Of a DNA stretch of 64,000 nucleotides, positions 44,489 to 53,223 are shown in pieces. Numbering within the stretch: the first letter of the stretch is position 1; every line of letters starts with the position of its first letter. The notes under the pieces are model-generated. The model saw nothing but the letters and a program-made list of their open reading frames with translations, was not told where the DNA came from and made no database searches. Both the position numbers and the translations under genes were made by a program. Source of the DNA: a virus; IMG/VR virus record IMGVR_UViG_3300042291_001557, positions 1 through 64,000 of that record. One strand, written 5' to 3'.

Positions 44489-46618
44489 TTAAGCGTTAAT
44501 TATTATTTTTGTACTAGAAGACAAGGATTGAGTAAGCCCCCATGAATCAGTAACAACAATTATACCGCCTTCTAGGCCGGTAGAACCAGCGTTACCCATG
44601 GTCCCCGCTAGACCATTGGTGCCAGCATTGGGTGCTCCATTGGTTCCGGGGTTCCCAGGGTTGCCTGCACCACCAACCGTTCCTGCGTTACCGGCAGCTC
44701 CAGGATTTCCTGCTGCGCCTCCGTGTCCAGTTCCGTTATTCCCATGATTACCTGCTACGCCGGCGTTGCCGGCAGTTCCATGGTTCCCTGCTGTTCCTGC
44801 TGCGCCGTTATGCCCATGACCATTTGTACCAGAATTACCGGCTGCGCCACCATAACTGGTCGCAACAGCATTCTGCCCGTAGTGGGTGTTATGGTTATGC
44901 CCTGCACCGTGTCCGTTGAATTCATTATGTCCTAAACCTATGAAAAAGTGGTTGACGTTTGCTGGGTTTGCGCCACGAGGCCATGTTCTGTTTGCGGGTG
45001 CACCAGTATAGTGAAAAGCATGTTCGGTCGAGTTTCTCCATGAATGTCTAGGAAAATGTGCACTGTTTGATTCGTTAGCAGGGCGACCACCGGAACCACC
45101 AAATGTTCTCATATGACTATAACCTGAGACATGGAACGCATGGGCGTTGGAAGCAGCATTGGGGTTTCCTGCCTGCGAGACATACTGGTAATAAGTGTCA
45201 TTTACTCCCGCATTGCCAGCTGCACCTGCAGTGGCCCCAGTTCCGTTAGCGGCCCCCGTTCCTGCTGTTCCATTTGTTCCTGCGTTGGCTACTCCAGGGT
45301 TTGCTCCGCCTGCGGTGGCACCGCTTCCGCCGTGGCCTCCAGTTCCTACGTTTCCGGGGTTTCCTGCATTGCCTGGGACGAGAGTTCCCACAACTCCGGC
45401 CCCACCGGACGTAGCACCAGTCCCTGCAATCCCAGGATTACCTGACGCACCTGCAGTTCCATGAGAACCAACCCCGCCAGGTTGTCCAACATTAACAACA
45501 GAGCCAGAGCCAGAAATATATTTAGCCACAATCAAAACAACGGGTCCTCCTCTTCCTCCCGTGCCACTTACTCCAGGGTTTCCTGCGTTGCCTGCGGCTC
45601 CAACAGTTCCAGCGTTGCCCGCTAAACCTGCCGCACCAAAATGTCCTGCGTTGGGCGCACCACTGTTTCCTGGGTTACCTGCATTGCCTGCGTTTCCTGC
45701 CGTACCGGCATTTCCTGCTGCACCCGCGTGTCCAGTTCCGCCATGTCCTGTTCCGTTGGTTCCTGGATTGCCATGGTTTCCTGCAGTGCCTGCGTTCCCT
45801 GCTGCACCATTGTTGCCGTGGTTTCCGGCGTGCCCATAACCATAAAGACCATAAGAATTGTGTGTGTTGCCGTGGTTCGAACCAGACGGAATGTGTATTC
45901 CACCAGCAGTAGCTCCCGTTCCTGCCGCTCCTGGGTTGGCCCCACCAGCACCTCCTGCGGTAGCTCCACTTCCTCCGTGCCCACCAGTACCGTTACTGCC
46001 ACCTGTTCCTGGGTTTCCTGCATTTGCTACTCCAGCTCCTCCAGCACCACCAAGGTTTGCTCCAGTTCCAGCAATTCCAGGATTGCCTCCCGTGCCAGGA
46101 TTTCCTGCAACCCCTGGAACTAGGGTTCCTGGATTTCCTAGCGTGCCACTGGTTGCACCACTTCCATCTGCACCCTTGTCGCCACCAGAAAGCACACGAA
46201 TCGAACCAGCATTATCTACAAAATAACCACGAATTGATTTTTCCAAATCATTCAGTGTTGCCAGGTCGATTGGATTAGCTGAAGTCTGACTCAAGCTGTA
46301 AGTAACAATAGAAGCAGCCCCACCAGCCACTGTTCCTGACGGGATTAAGGACGTATGCGAAAGAGTGGCTCCGATGGTTCCGTTGTTGGTTAAGGTCCCT
46401 TTAACAAAGACTCGAAAGCCGTTTGTGATTACAGTGCAACCGCTGTTGACCGTTAGGTTTTCGTAGTACATGTCTCTGGACAAAACAGTTGGAGTTCCAG
46501 TGTTTGAAACAATTACAGTTCCGTCTGTCCCTTGTCCATACACAGAGTCGTTTCCAAGTCTCTGTGTGTACTCTTTAGATTCCGTACCAGGTCTAAACCT
46601 GACAACTCCAATTCCCAT
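44489..46618 (-). CDS. Giant Gly-X-Y repetitive adhesin-like protein (cassette B)
   Basis: 709 residues. Residues 1-140 are shared with the 536-aa protein of the other cassette: (T)QRLGND(S/D)(V/I)YGQGTDG, DMYYENLTVNSG, NG(F/Y)RVFVK. Residues 150-480 and 600-690 are runs of glycine every third position with Asn, Ala, Thr, His and Pro (GNAGTAGNHGNPGTNG type), which fits collagen or polyglycine-II helix bundles as in T-even gp38 adhesins. Residues 480-600 hold a non-repetitive His/Trp/Tyr/Asn-rich part. It ends with GGIIVVTDSW and KIIINA. The likely role is receptor binding. It is a candidate substrate of the oxygenase and halogenase next to it. Confidence 0.75.
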   Translation of the reverse strand: MGIGVVRFRPGTESKEYTQRLGNDSVYGQGTDGTVIVSNTGTPTVLSRDMYYENLTVNSGCTVITNGFRVFVKGTLTNNGTIGATLSHTSLIPSGTVAGGAASIVTYSLSQTSANPIDLATLNDLEKSIRGYFVDNAGSIRVLSGGDKGADGSGATSGTLGNPGTLVPGVAGNPGTGGNPGIAGTGANLGGAGGAGVANAGNPGTGGSNGTGGHGGSGATAGGAGGANPGAAGTGATAGGIHIPSGSNHGNTHNSYGLYGYGHAGNHGNNGAAGNAGTAGNHGNPGTNGTGHGGTGHAGAAGNAGTAGNAGNAGNPGNSGAPNAGHFGAAGLAGNAGTVGAAGNAGNPGVSGTGGRGGPVVLIVAKYISGSGSVVNVGQPGGVGSHGTAGASGNPGIAGTGATSGGAGVVGTLVPGNAGNPGNVGTGGHGGSGATAGGANPGVANAGTNGTAGTGAANGTGATAGAAGNAGVNDTYYQYVSQAGNPNAASNAHAFHVSGYSHMRTFGGSGGRPANESNSAHFPRHSWRNSTEHAFHYTGAPANRTWPRGANPANVNHFFIGLGHNEFNGHGAGHNHNTHYGQNAVATSYGGAAGNSGTNGHGHNGAAGTAGNHGTAGNAGVAGNHGNNGTGHGGAAGNPGAAGNAGTVGGAGNPGNPGTNGAPNAGTNGLAGTMGNAGSTGLEGGIIVVTDSWGLTQSLSSSTKIIINA

Positions 46619-46620
46619 TG

Positions 46621-47355
46621 TTATACCAACTGCATGTAGTTATAAGTACCAGTATTCGCTCCGGTTACATCTGTAGAGACATTGCTCGGCAAGGAAGAAC
46701 CGCTAGAAATAACAAGAATTACTCCGCCGCCGCCAGGAGAGGTTGCTGGTGCCGCAATTTTAGCATTCACGGATACTGCTGTAGAAACAATGTAGCGAGC
46801 AGCGATTATTACTACTCCTCCGCCTGCCTGCCCTGTTCCGCCTGCTCCACCGCGAAGAAAAGTTGGTCCACCAGACGCTGTAATCGAATATCCGCGAATT
46901 GCTTGAATTGGCTGTTTGTAGTACTCAACCCCACCCATGGCGGCAGTTGGTGGCGTAGCGGTGTAAGTAGCCAAAGCGTTCCCGCCGAGACTATGGGTTA
47001 CTGAAGTAGCAGCGGCTCCGCCTTGCTCTATGGAGCCTGCAGTCGAAAACCCAGTCGTGTAACCGATTACTGAAGCCTCGCCAAGACTTAGCTGTCCCTT
47101 TACCAATATCCTGTAACCAGCCGGGTCTAGACGAATAGACGTATCGATAGATAATGAATCAAGAAACAAGTCTCTGGTCATTGTAAAAACAGAAGAAGAA
47201 TAAGTTAACCCAAGAGAAGCAGAGTACGTTCCTCCACTCCCAGACGTTGTTGACAGAACTGCAGCACCATCGGCCCCTGTTCCGTAAATGGAATCAGGAG
47301 CGTCAATGAAAGCCGAGAAGGCCGTCAACACTGGATATCTTGATACTCCGGCCAT
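46621..47355 (-). CDS. Gly-rich tail/adhesin protein, paralogue pair (cassette B)
   Basis: 244 residues. Highly similar along its length to the 235-aa gene at 56063-56770: MAGV(S/A)RYP at the start, IYGTGADG, GYRILVKGQL, SGGPTFLRGGAGG, GGGVVIIAARYI and the identical end NYMQLV. It shares the first-domain style of the giant Gly-X-Y proteins directly downstream, so it may be a shortened relative. The GGAGGTGQAGGG segment suggests a short polyglycine-II part. Presumed virion surface protein. Confidence 0.7.
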   Translation of the reverse strand: MAGVSRYPVLTAFSAFIDAPDSIYGTGADGAAVLSTTSGSGGTYSASLGLTYSSSVFTMTRDLFLDSLSIDTSIRLDPAGYRILVKGQLSLGEASVIGYTTGFSTAGSIEQGGAAATSVTHSLGGNALATYTATPPTAAMGGVEYYKQPIQAIRGYSITASGGPTFLRGGAGGTGQAGGGVVIIAARYIVSTAVSVNAKIAAPATSPGGGGVILVISSGSSLPSNVSTDVTGANTGTYNYMQLV

Positions 47356-47357
47356 GA

Positions 47358-47693
47358 CTAAAGGGTGTAGCCGTTTACCGTTACCGTAATAGCGGCATTC
47401 TCACTGACAAAATAAATAATGTCGTCTAGGGCTAGAGAAGTGTTCGTGTTGTAAGTAATCGTCTCTTTAGGGGAAACGCTCATTTGTGACAAGATTCTTT
47501 GCGCAGCAACATCGCTGGATACGGTATTAGCGGCGACACCTACTGTTATCCAGTATGCGGTACTTGCGCTTGTGTTGCAGATGATTATCTGCTTTACTAC
47601 TCCGGCAGCCGTGGCTGTATAGGCACCTGTAGCCCCAGAACTAAAAGTTGTAACGGTGGCCTTGGGACCGAACCGATAAGGAACTACTGACAT
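47358..47693 (-). CDS. Small beta-sandwich-like tail protein (cassette B)
   Basis: 111 residues, related to the 124-aa gene at 56770-57144 and more distantly to the 101-aa gene at 60148-60453. Shared pattern: a strand-rich core with VVKQIIICNTSAS / VVKQIILTNTTSA / VVTSIVIANTAG, and a C-terminal VTVNGYTL- or ISGMEIA-like strand. Such small sandwich proteins occur beside fibre genes of T4-like cyanophages. Probably a virion component. Spacing to both neighbours is under three bases or overlapping. Confidence 0.7.
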   Translation of the reverse strand: MSVVPYRFGPKATVTTFSSGATGAYTATAAGVVKQIIICNTSASTAYWITVGVAANTVSSDVAAQRILSQMSVSPKETITYNTNTSLALDDIIYFVSENAAITVTVNGYTL

Positions 47694-47933
47694 TTAGATG
47701 ACCTCCATGAGAAATATTACTTCAGTATCGTCTGCACGCACGTTAGTCGGGCCACTTGCTCCGGGGACTCCAGACGAACCTACAGGACCAGTTGGGCCTG
47801 AAGGACCTTCAGGGCCCTGGGTCCCACCAATCCCAACATTGAGTGCCCACTTGCCGTCCGTGTACGACCAGGTTTTGCCGTCAACTGTAAAGTTGTCACC
47901 GGGAGCAGGGGAGTTGGGAAAATCGATAGCCAT
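47694..47933 (-). CDS. Small FPNSPAPG-motif protein with collagen-like end (cassette B)
   Basis: 79 residues from the ATG at 47933 ([12 protein letters not shown]), chosen because the same start occurs in the gene at 48301-49317 and because the earlier frame is not conserved. It reads [29 protein letters not shown], a short N-terminal module shared with 48301-49317 and 57144-57401, then a collagen-like GPEGPSGPTGPVG run and a short end. A TATAAT lies just upstream (see promoter entry). Likely a tail-fibre part. Confidence 0.65.
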   Translation of the reverse strand: MAIDFPNSPAPGDNFTVDGKTWSYTDGKWALNVGIGGTQGPEGPSGPTGPVGSSGVPGASGPTNVRADDTEVIFLMEVI

Positions 47934-47963
47934 GCCTGCAATTATACCCTGAACTGATTGAGG
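47934..47963 (-). promoter_or_regulatory. Conserved TATAAT element before cassette B
   Basis: On the minus strand the sequence CAATCAGTTCAGGGTATAATT stands 10-30 bases upstream of the ATG at 47933. An almost identical copy precedes the ATG at 49317. The TATAAT is a perfect -10 box; I see no good -35, so extended recognition (the conserved AATCAGTTC) is possible. This marks the likely start of transcription for cassette B. Confidence 0.55.
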
Positions 47964-48024
47964 GGAACCATAAGAAACAAGGTGGCAATATAATGCCAAT
48001 TGAAGAAATCAAAAACTATGGTCG

Positions 48025-48291
48025 TTACGCTTCCAACGCTGCTTTAGCAGCTAGGTATGCTGCTCTCTGCTCATTTTGGTCATACACGGGAGCGTCATAA
48101 GCATCTCCGTTGTCCTTTATTGCTTGAATGGTTTCTTCAGCCCATTGTTCAGCGTCTTCTTTTGTCCACGGCATCCAGTTGTGAGGGAAGTTAAATTGAC
48201 TTATTGTGCGAGAAAAAGAAGAACCATTAATTTCCCCAGTCCATGTAATGGTTGCTTCATTTTTGTCGTTTACTTCATATGTGTATTCCAT
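48025..48291 (-). CDS. Small acidic protein, possible fibre assembly factor
   Basis: 88 residues with GGGAG before the ATG. A strand region MEYTYEVNDKNEATITWTGEI leads to a helical, Ala/Glu-rich end (EDAEQWAEETIQAIKDNG, QRAAYLAAKAALEA). The pattern recalls small chaperone-like proteins that follow tail fibres, but no family is recognised. It lies directly after the collagen-like fibre gene. Confidence 0.55.
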   Translation of the reverse strand: MEYTYEVNDKNEATITWTGEINGSSFSRTISQFNFPHNWMPWTKEDAEQWAEETIQAIKDNGDAYDAPVYDQNEQRAAYLAAKAALEA

Positions 48292-48300
48292 AATATCTCC

Positions 48301-49317
48301 CTAGACAACATACTCAATAATGACAGCGCCATTTGAACCCATGTTCGCAAGGGTGGTGCCTGTGTACCCATTAGCCATGCCCACGGTAAACGAGTAGACA
48401 GTTGACGGAACGGTAGTTACTTGAAAAACTTCCGTTACTCCATCCTGCCCACGACTCGCTTCTATTCTTCCCGAAACCCTAGTATAAACAAGGTCACCAC
48501 TATCCTGCTCTCTAGTCTCCACAGCAACAGCAGTTGCGACACCACCAATTCCTCCAGAGCCAGGGTATCTATTTTCTGCGTCAAAATTGGATGTATTGTT
48601 ACTTGAACTGCCACTAAGTTTAGTTCCGTAAATAATATCACCAGTAATAGTCTCGGTTTTAATCGGTCCCTGTTTGCCCCCAAGAGCGGTATATGTAGTC
48701 CCACCAGCAACAAAGGTTGTTGAGCCACCATCTTCGTAGCCCATCATGGAAGTCGCGGATACAGTAGCGTAGTTGGTTACTGTAAGTGTGGCAAATCCTT
48801 GCCCACCGCCTGCACCAATAAGTGTCAGTTTTATTTGCGTGACACCAGCAGGACAAGTCCATGTTCCGCTACCGTTTGTTGTGTACTTTGTAACATAGAT
48901 TTTGGGGTCCACAGCACTGACTCCTGGGACTCCGCTAACCCCAGGCACGCCACTAACCCCTTGCGGACCAGTTGCACCGGTCGGTCCTCCCGCAGGACCC
49001 GTGGCTCCCGTTAAGCCAGTCGGACCAGTCGGACCTGTCAGACCAGTGGGCCCAGCTATTCCTGTTGGTCCAGTAATTCCTGTTGGTCCAGCAATTCCTG
49101 TTGGCCCTGTTGCCCCAGTCAAACCTGTTGGTCCAGTTGCACCAGTAGGCCCAGTGGGACCCCCTGCAGGCCCTGTTGCTCCTGTTGGACCTGTCGGGCC
49201 AACAACGCCCATAGTGCTTACAAAAAGAGCCCATTTTCCGTCAGTGAATGTCCACGTTTTATTGTTTGTCGTAAACGATGCGCCCGGCGCAGGTGAGTTG
49301 GGGAAATCGATAGCCAT
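48301..49317 (-). CDS. Collagen-like tail fibre with glycine-rich head
   Basis: 338 residues. N-terminal module [20 protein letters not shown] is shared with two other genes here. Residues 38-130 are collagen-like triplets ([20 protein letters not shown]). The remainder starts with [33 protein letters not shown] and holds Gly-rich loops, a common pattern for receptor-binding heads of phage fibres. A TATAAT element precedes it. Pro is often in the third position of the triplets, which are potential targets of the 2OG oxygenases nearby. Confidence 0.75.
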   Translation of the reverse strand: MAIDFPNSPAPGASFTTNNKTWTFTDGKWALFVSTMGVVGPTGPTGATGPAGGPTGPTGATGPTGLTGATGPTGIAGPTGITGPTGIAGPTGLTGPTGPTGLTGATGPAGGPTGATGPQGVSGVPGVSGVPGVSAVDPKIYVTKYTTNGSGTWTCPAGVTQIKLTLIGAGGGQGFATLTVTNYATVSATSMMGYEDGGSTTFVAGGTTYTALGGKQGPIKTETITGDIIYGTKLSGSSSNNTSNFDAENRYPGSGGIGGVATAVAVETREQDSGDLVYTRVSGRIEASRGQDGVTEVFQVTTVPSTVYSFTVGMANGYTGTTLANMGSNGAVIIEYVV

Positions 49318-49347
49318 AGGGCTAATTATACCCCGAACTGATTGTGA
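49318..49347 (-). promoter_or_regulatory. Conserved TATAAT element before collagen-like fibre
   Basis: The minus strand reads CAATCAGTTCGGGGTATAATT just before the ATG at 49317; the TATAAT complement is 49325-49330. It differs from the copy at 47934-47963 by one base in 21, which is stronger conservation than the flanks. Either a promoter copied with its gene or a regulator site. Confidence 0.5.
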
Positions 49348-49350
49348 GGC

Positions 49351-49635
49351 TTAAAACCACCAGAAGTGTTTAAGAATTGAAAGGCTAGCCAAAATCACCC
49401 ACATAACATTGAAAAGGATAATCGTGGGGAGCGTCTTTTCGGTAGATGACCAAATTAGGGCGATACTCGAAGCGATGGCAAATATATAAACCCACCACCA
49501 CTGGTACCCAAGAAGCAGGCCGGGAAAGATGATGGCGATTTTGGTAGCAAAGCCCCAAGCTTCTACGACGTTTGGTCTAGTCCAGTATCCCTTGTGGGAC
49601 ATTGTCTTTGTTGCCTGTATTACCTTTTTCAGCAT
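49351..49635 (-). CDS. Small membrane protein with three TM segments
   Basis: 94 residues with GCGAGGAAAA before the ATG. Hydrophobic spans: FATKIAIIFPGLLLGYQWWWV, YIFAIASSIALIWSS, and TIILFNVMWVILASLSILKHFWW. The N-terminus is basic (LKKVIQATKTMSHKG). Could be a holin or another inner-membrane phage protein. It overlaps the gene before it. No endolysin gene is close by, so the holin idea is weak. Confidence 0.6.
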   Translation of the reverse strand: MLKKVIQATKTMSHKGYWTRPNVVEAWGFATKIAIIFPGLLLGYQWWWVYIFAIASSIALIWSSTEKTLPTIILFNVMWVILASLSILKHFWWF

Positions 49636-49792
49636 TTTTCCTCGCTTTATATTCCAGTGTCAACAGGTGAAAAATTGTTAATATTGCACCGCCGGAAAAG
49701 TGTAACTTCCACCCTAACTTTTTCCAACCCTCTTCCGTATTGGGGAAGACTAAGTTATCTGTTTGATAACGGTAATCGCCAAACTTGGACAT
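49577..49792 (-). CDS. Small single-span membrane protein
   Basis: 71 residues. One hydrophobic stretch, WKLHFSGGAILTIFHLLTL, then a Lys/Glu/Asn-rich tail (YKARKNAEKGNTGNK). It overlaps the next membrane gene by 59 bases in another frame, which is unusual but compatible with coupled membrane proteins; alternatively the downstream gene starts later. Function unknown. Confidence 0.5.
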   Translation of the reverse strand: MSKFGDYRYQTDNLVFPNTEEGWKKLGWKLHFSGGAILTIFHLLTLEYKARKNAEKGNTGNKDNVPQGILD

Positions 49793-49793
49793 T

Positions 49794-50912
49794 TTAGTTA
49801 TAGGTCATATAAGAAAGAAGTGCTTTTTTTGCTGCTATTTCCTCGGCACCTGTTGGGCGCACTGTTGGAATAAGTAAGTTTTCGGACTTCTCAATAAACT
49901 CAAAAATTTCTTCTGCCGTCGTATTGCTGCTGTCTATCTTAAAATCCAAACAAGTTTTATATATAACGCCTTCTATTTTAGAATTCTCTACCGCTAAAAC
50001 GTTTGAATCAATGGTTATATCCTGTGGGTAATTTGCAACGAGGGAATTCAGGGAAATATAGCGCAGTTTTTTTCTAAGCCAGTCAAGAAATAGTGGGCTT
50101 ATGTCTATCTGTTCAATAAAGTCTTGCCTCGGGTTATCTGTTTCTAGGAGGTATCTGTAAACCGGCATGTTTTCTTGATACTCGTTAATCTCGTCAATAA
50201 CTTCTGGGGGCATTTTTATCGCCTCAAGATAACTCTTTGCATCAAGCGCTATTTCATCCGTAACGTTAAAAGGTTCTTCGGCCAAAGAAGCCCACTCGAT
50301 TACTAGTTTCATGCAGCCCATAAAAGTCTTTGACATGCCAACCACGGCAGGCCAGTCTCTATAGGAAGTTCCGATATCGGAAACCCGCATGTAGCTGACA
50401 GTAGATGTTCCAGCAACACTCAGCAAGCTTGCAACCCGTTTAATTGTGTTGTTGTTTATTTTATTTAGGTCAGCTATGAATGGTTTTATCCCATCTCCCA
50501 CCGGATACGCCATCGCCATGAATAAATGTGTTTCGCACCTGTTCTTGTAGTCCCAATACGCATTGACAAATTTTGACTCTACTTGCTGCTTCATTGACAC
50601 TGAATTATAGAAAGAAAACGTATCACTTTCAAGATGACTGGACATAAATGCATATTCATAAAAATGCTCGTAAGGCATCCACTGGACGATTGATTCGCCC
50701 TCTTCGTTAACGAGAACATAATTGTAGTCAGTCTTTCCCAGGTCGAAATTACGAAAAGCAATTATCTGGTAGTTATCTGCAATAAAGATGTCATATTCCG
50801 TATATTCAACATCTCCGTTTGGGTGTCTTATGTAAAGTTTGAAGTCGTCCAAGGATTCATGAACGTAGTAGCAACCATAAAGAGATGGGTCTATTTGAGA
50901 CGTGTTATTCAC
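49794..50912 (-). CDS. Unknown 372-residue protein after cassette A
   Basis: 372 residues from a GTG with AAGGA nine bases upstream. N-terminal 130 residues are strand- and Tyr-rich (YGCYYVHESLDDFKLYIRHPNGDVEY; NYVLVNEEGESIVQWMPY), the rest helical (KPFIADLNKINNNTIKRVASLL; ALDAKSYLEAIKMPPEVIDEI). No known motif. It follows directly after the halogenase-coupled protein and is absent from cassette B at the equivalent place. It may be another modifying enzyme or part of the acceptor complex. Not recognised. Confidence 0.65.
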   Translation of the reverse strand: MNNTSQIDPSLYGCYYVHESLDDFKLYIRHPNGDVEYTEYDIFIADNYQIIAFRNFDLGKTDYNYVLVNEEGESIVQWMPYEHFYEYAFMSSHLESDTFSFYNSVSMKQQVESKFVNAYWDYKNRCETHLFMAMAYPVGDGIKPFIADLNKINNNTIKRVASLLSVAGTSTVSYMRVSDIGTSYRDWPAVVGMSKTFMGCMKLVIEWASLAEEPFNVTDEIALDAKSYLEAIKMPPEVIDEINEYQENMPVYRYLLETDNPRQDFIEQIDISPLFLDWLRKKLRYISLNSLVANYPQDITIDSNVLAVENSKIEGVIYKTCLDFKIDSSNTTAEEIFEFIEKSENLLIPTVRPTGAEEIAAKKALLSYMTYN

Positions 50913-50915
50913 TTT

Positions 50916-51710
50916 TTACTTCCTTTTGAGTATTTTTTTAATTATACCTTTTTGTTCAGACTGCTTATCTAAAGCATTATCAACAATTACCCTATTGCGA
51001 CGATAAGGACCAGCAGTCCCATCGCTTGGGGCAACGTGCCCTGTCCCAAACCCTGTTGTAGCAACGTATTTAAAGTAAGACTCGTCGTTGAAGATTATTT
51101 CCCCAAAGTCGGAGTTGCGCTTAAACGGAACTACCTGACACATCGGTGTTCCGTATTTTATGGAAAACGGCCTATCACCAATAGGGTTAATAACCATGTT
51201 TGCTAAGTGGTAGAAATCCGTATGAACGATTGACGGAACGAGCGTGTAGTCCTCGTTTGGTTCCCAGTACGGTGGGAGAATCATCGACGACCAGCCTGGG
51301 GCTGTTTCAAAGCGCCACGGATTAATTATCTTTGGGTATTGGCCCGTTGCTACTTTTCTGACAGCAGTCATTGGGCATTCACCGGTGGAGTGAGCAGAAA
51401 ATCCTGATATTGAATTTATCCCAGCTTGTGGTGCAAAATCGTCCCCCGCCGTTTCCCATGTCTCGCCATTTGGGTCTAGACGGAATCTAAAATTTGTCCA
51501 CATAGGAATAGTGACGCCAGCAGTAAGAAAATCTATTGTTCCAGCGCATTTGCGAATGGAGCCCTGATGCTTACCAATTTTCTTAAACCACATAGGAGGA
51601 TTCTGTACTGTGTTAACAAATGGAGGCATCTCCATCAATCTGTTATCCATCGGTGTGAATCTTATTTGTCCAGGTTTTACTGGCGGCATCTTGGTCATTA
51701 TTGGTTCCAT
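50916..51710 (-). CDS. Halogenase-coupled protein, dUTPase-like C-terminal pattern (copy A)
   Basis: 264 residues; its ATG at 51710 overlaps the halogenase stop by 13 bases, exactly as in cassette B. It shares VKPGQIRFTPMDNRL, GVTIPMWTNFRF, STGECPMTAVR, and VPSIVHTDFYHLANMVINP followed by KYGTPMCQVVPFKR with copy B. The latter pair sits where dUTPase/dCTP deaminase motifs III and IV would be, but the motif III Asp is His. The end is Lys-rich. Tight coupling to a halogenase in both cassettes argues for a shared reaction or complex. The role is unknown. Confidence 0.7.
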   Translation of the reverse strand: MEPIMTKMPPVKPGQIRFTPMDNRLMEMPPFVNTVQNPPMWFKKIGKHQGSIRKCAGTIDFLTAGVTIPMWTNFRFRLDPNGETWETAGDDFAPQAGINSISGFSAHSTGECPMTAVRKVATGQYPKIINPWRFETAPGWSSMILPPYWEPNEDYTLVPSIVHTDFYHLANMVINPIGDRPFSIKYGTPMCQVVPFKRNSDFGEIIFNDESYFKYVATTGFGTGHVAPSDGTAGPYRRNRVIVDNALDKQSEQKGIIKKILKRK

Positions 51711-53206
51711 TCTTTGTCAATCAACACAATTTCCCGCAAAGCAGTAGCGTGGTCGACTTGTTCGCCACTATTCCGATTTGCTTTGTATTCTGCAATTTTT
51801 TTCTCAACGCTTTGCCGTATCCCAAGCCTATTGAGGGCAGTGGTGGCCGCATCTGGATTGATGGCGTTTTGACCTTGAGCAACATGCCACAAGTGTGCCG
51901 ACAAAAACATCTCGCCGTTTAATGCACTAAAATCAAATCTGGTTGGTGGACGCTCCGCCCATAACTCAATCATCTCCTGCAATTCTTCATTGAGTGGCGT
52001 TACTGACATTTCCCGCCAAAATGGAGTGTCCTGCCTATCCGAATAATAATGGAGACGAACCATCGTAAGAATATTGCGCATCATCAGCTTCATGCTGGCG
52101 TTAAAGTGTTTCTGAGATGCTGTGTGCCCAGGTTGATACGAAGCAAGATAGGGGACAATTTGTTTTACTTGCTGAATTGTTGAACCTATGCTAGAGGCCT
52201 CTAATGGCTCCACAAAAGAAGAAGCCAGCCCGATTGCACAACAGTTCTTTACCCATGTGTTCTTTAGATAGCCCGCGTCAAAATTAATAACACGATGGGC
52301 TTCAATCTTGTAGCCGGACATCTCTTCGGCTTCACGTACCGCTTCTTCTTCGGTTATAAATTTAGACGAAAATACGTATCCGTTTCCACGCCGTTCTTGA
52401 GTGGGGAGTTCCCAGAGCCACCCGGAAGAGGCAGCACGAGCACGTGTGTAGGGACGAATTCTTCCGTTGGGGTCAGATTCCGTAGGAAACGCAATTGCCG
52501 TATCGCACAAAAGATGGTCACTGAAAGAAGACCAATCATCTGCCCCAAGTTTTTTCATCAATATTCTGCTAAAGCCACTAGCGTCAAACCAAAAGTCTGA
52601 CGCAATGGTTTCATTTGATTTGGTTACTACGGATAGTATATTTCCGTTTTCGCTATCAAGATTAATAGAATCTACTTCTGCCTCAATAAACTCAATCTGT
52701 CTCTTGAACGCCAGAGTAATTAGATAATTATTTAGCTTATGCGTATCAAAATGGTATTGATTTGTAGACCGGTGCATTCCCGCTTTGCTGATTTTGTCTT
52801 TTACCAATGCAACGTTCGTAATCTGTGGGGTCAAAAGCTTCCCCTCTTCCAGATATTGCATATAAGTTGCGTGTGCTCCAAAAGCATAAATATCATCTAC
52901 GTCACCTACGCTATGAAAATAGTCAGGATTTTTTGTTGTCCAGTTTTCAAATCTAATTCCGTACTTATGCGTACCAGCTGTCTCGACAAGCATTTCTTCA
53001 ATAGGGATGTCACATAGGTCAGCAAACTGACGCCAGTGTTCCGTGCTTCCCTCCCCCACGCCAATAATCCCAATTTTTGAGGACGATACAACTTTTATTC
53101 CCGCTATGGGAAAGGCTTTGCGCAAAATCAAAGAAGCAAGTAGTCCTGCTGTTCCAGACCCGACGATGGTAATAATAAATGGTTTTTTTTCTTGTTTGTA
53201 ATCCAT
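51698..53206 (-). CDS. Flavin-dependent tryptophan-halogenase-like enzyme (copy A)
   Basis: 502 residues. FAD loop IVGSGTAGLL near residues 14-23, GVGEGSTEHW, catalytic-position Lys81 in GTHKYGIRF, FDASGFSRILM, GWLWELPTQERRGNGYVFS (the W-x-W-x-(I/L)-P signature) and SSFVEPLEASSIGS with the EPLE Glu. The HFDTHKLNNYL and HLWHVAQGQN segments are also found in copy B. The two copies look about half identical by eye, so the duplication is old. Both keep every catalytic residue I can place, so both are probably active. No flavin reductase gene is seen, so reduced FAD would come from the host. Confidence 0.9.
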   Translation of the reverse strand: MDYKQEKKPFIITIVGSGTAGLLASLILRKAFPIAGIKVVSSSKIGIIGVGEGSTEHWRQFADLCDIPIEEMLVETAGTHKYGIRFENWTTKNPDYFHSVGDVDDIYAFGAHATYMQYLEEGKLLTPQITNVALVKDKISKAGMHRSTNQYHFDTHKLNNYLITLAFKRQIEFIEAEVDSINLDSENGNILSVVTKSNETIASDFWFDASGFSRILMKKLGADDWSSFSDHLLCDTAIAFPTESDPNGRIRPYTRARAASSGWLWELPTQERRGNGYVFSSKFITEEEAVREAEEMSGYKIEAHRVINFDAGYLKNTWVKNCCAIGLASSFVEPLEASSIGSTIQQVKQIVPYLASYQPGHTASQKHFNASMKLMMRNILTMVRLHYYSDRQDTPFWREMSVTPLNEELQEMIELWAERPPTRFDFSALNGEMFLSAHLWHVAQGQNAINPDAATTALNRLGIRQSVEKKIAEYKANRNSGEQVDHATALREIVLIDKEWNQ

Positions 53207-53223
53207 AACTGAATCTTACTCTA

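Noticed and set aside
45880-45900. GGTTCGAACC as a tRNA T-loop
   Set aside because: It is within a coding frame and no acceptor or anticodon stems can be drawn around it.
45131-46226. Plus-strand open frames opposite the giant Gly-X-Y gene, some Pro/Ala-rich
   Set aside because: They arise from the antisense of GGN-rich codons; no start signals; the minus-strand frame is shared with a paralogue.
44489-46618. Short direct DNA repeats resembling a tandem array or CRISPR
   Set aside because: They are degenerate codon-level repeats of Gly-X-Y triplets inside an open frame, without regular spacers.
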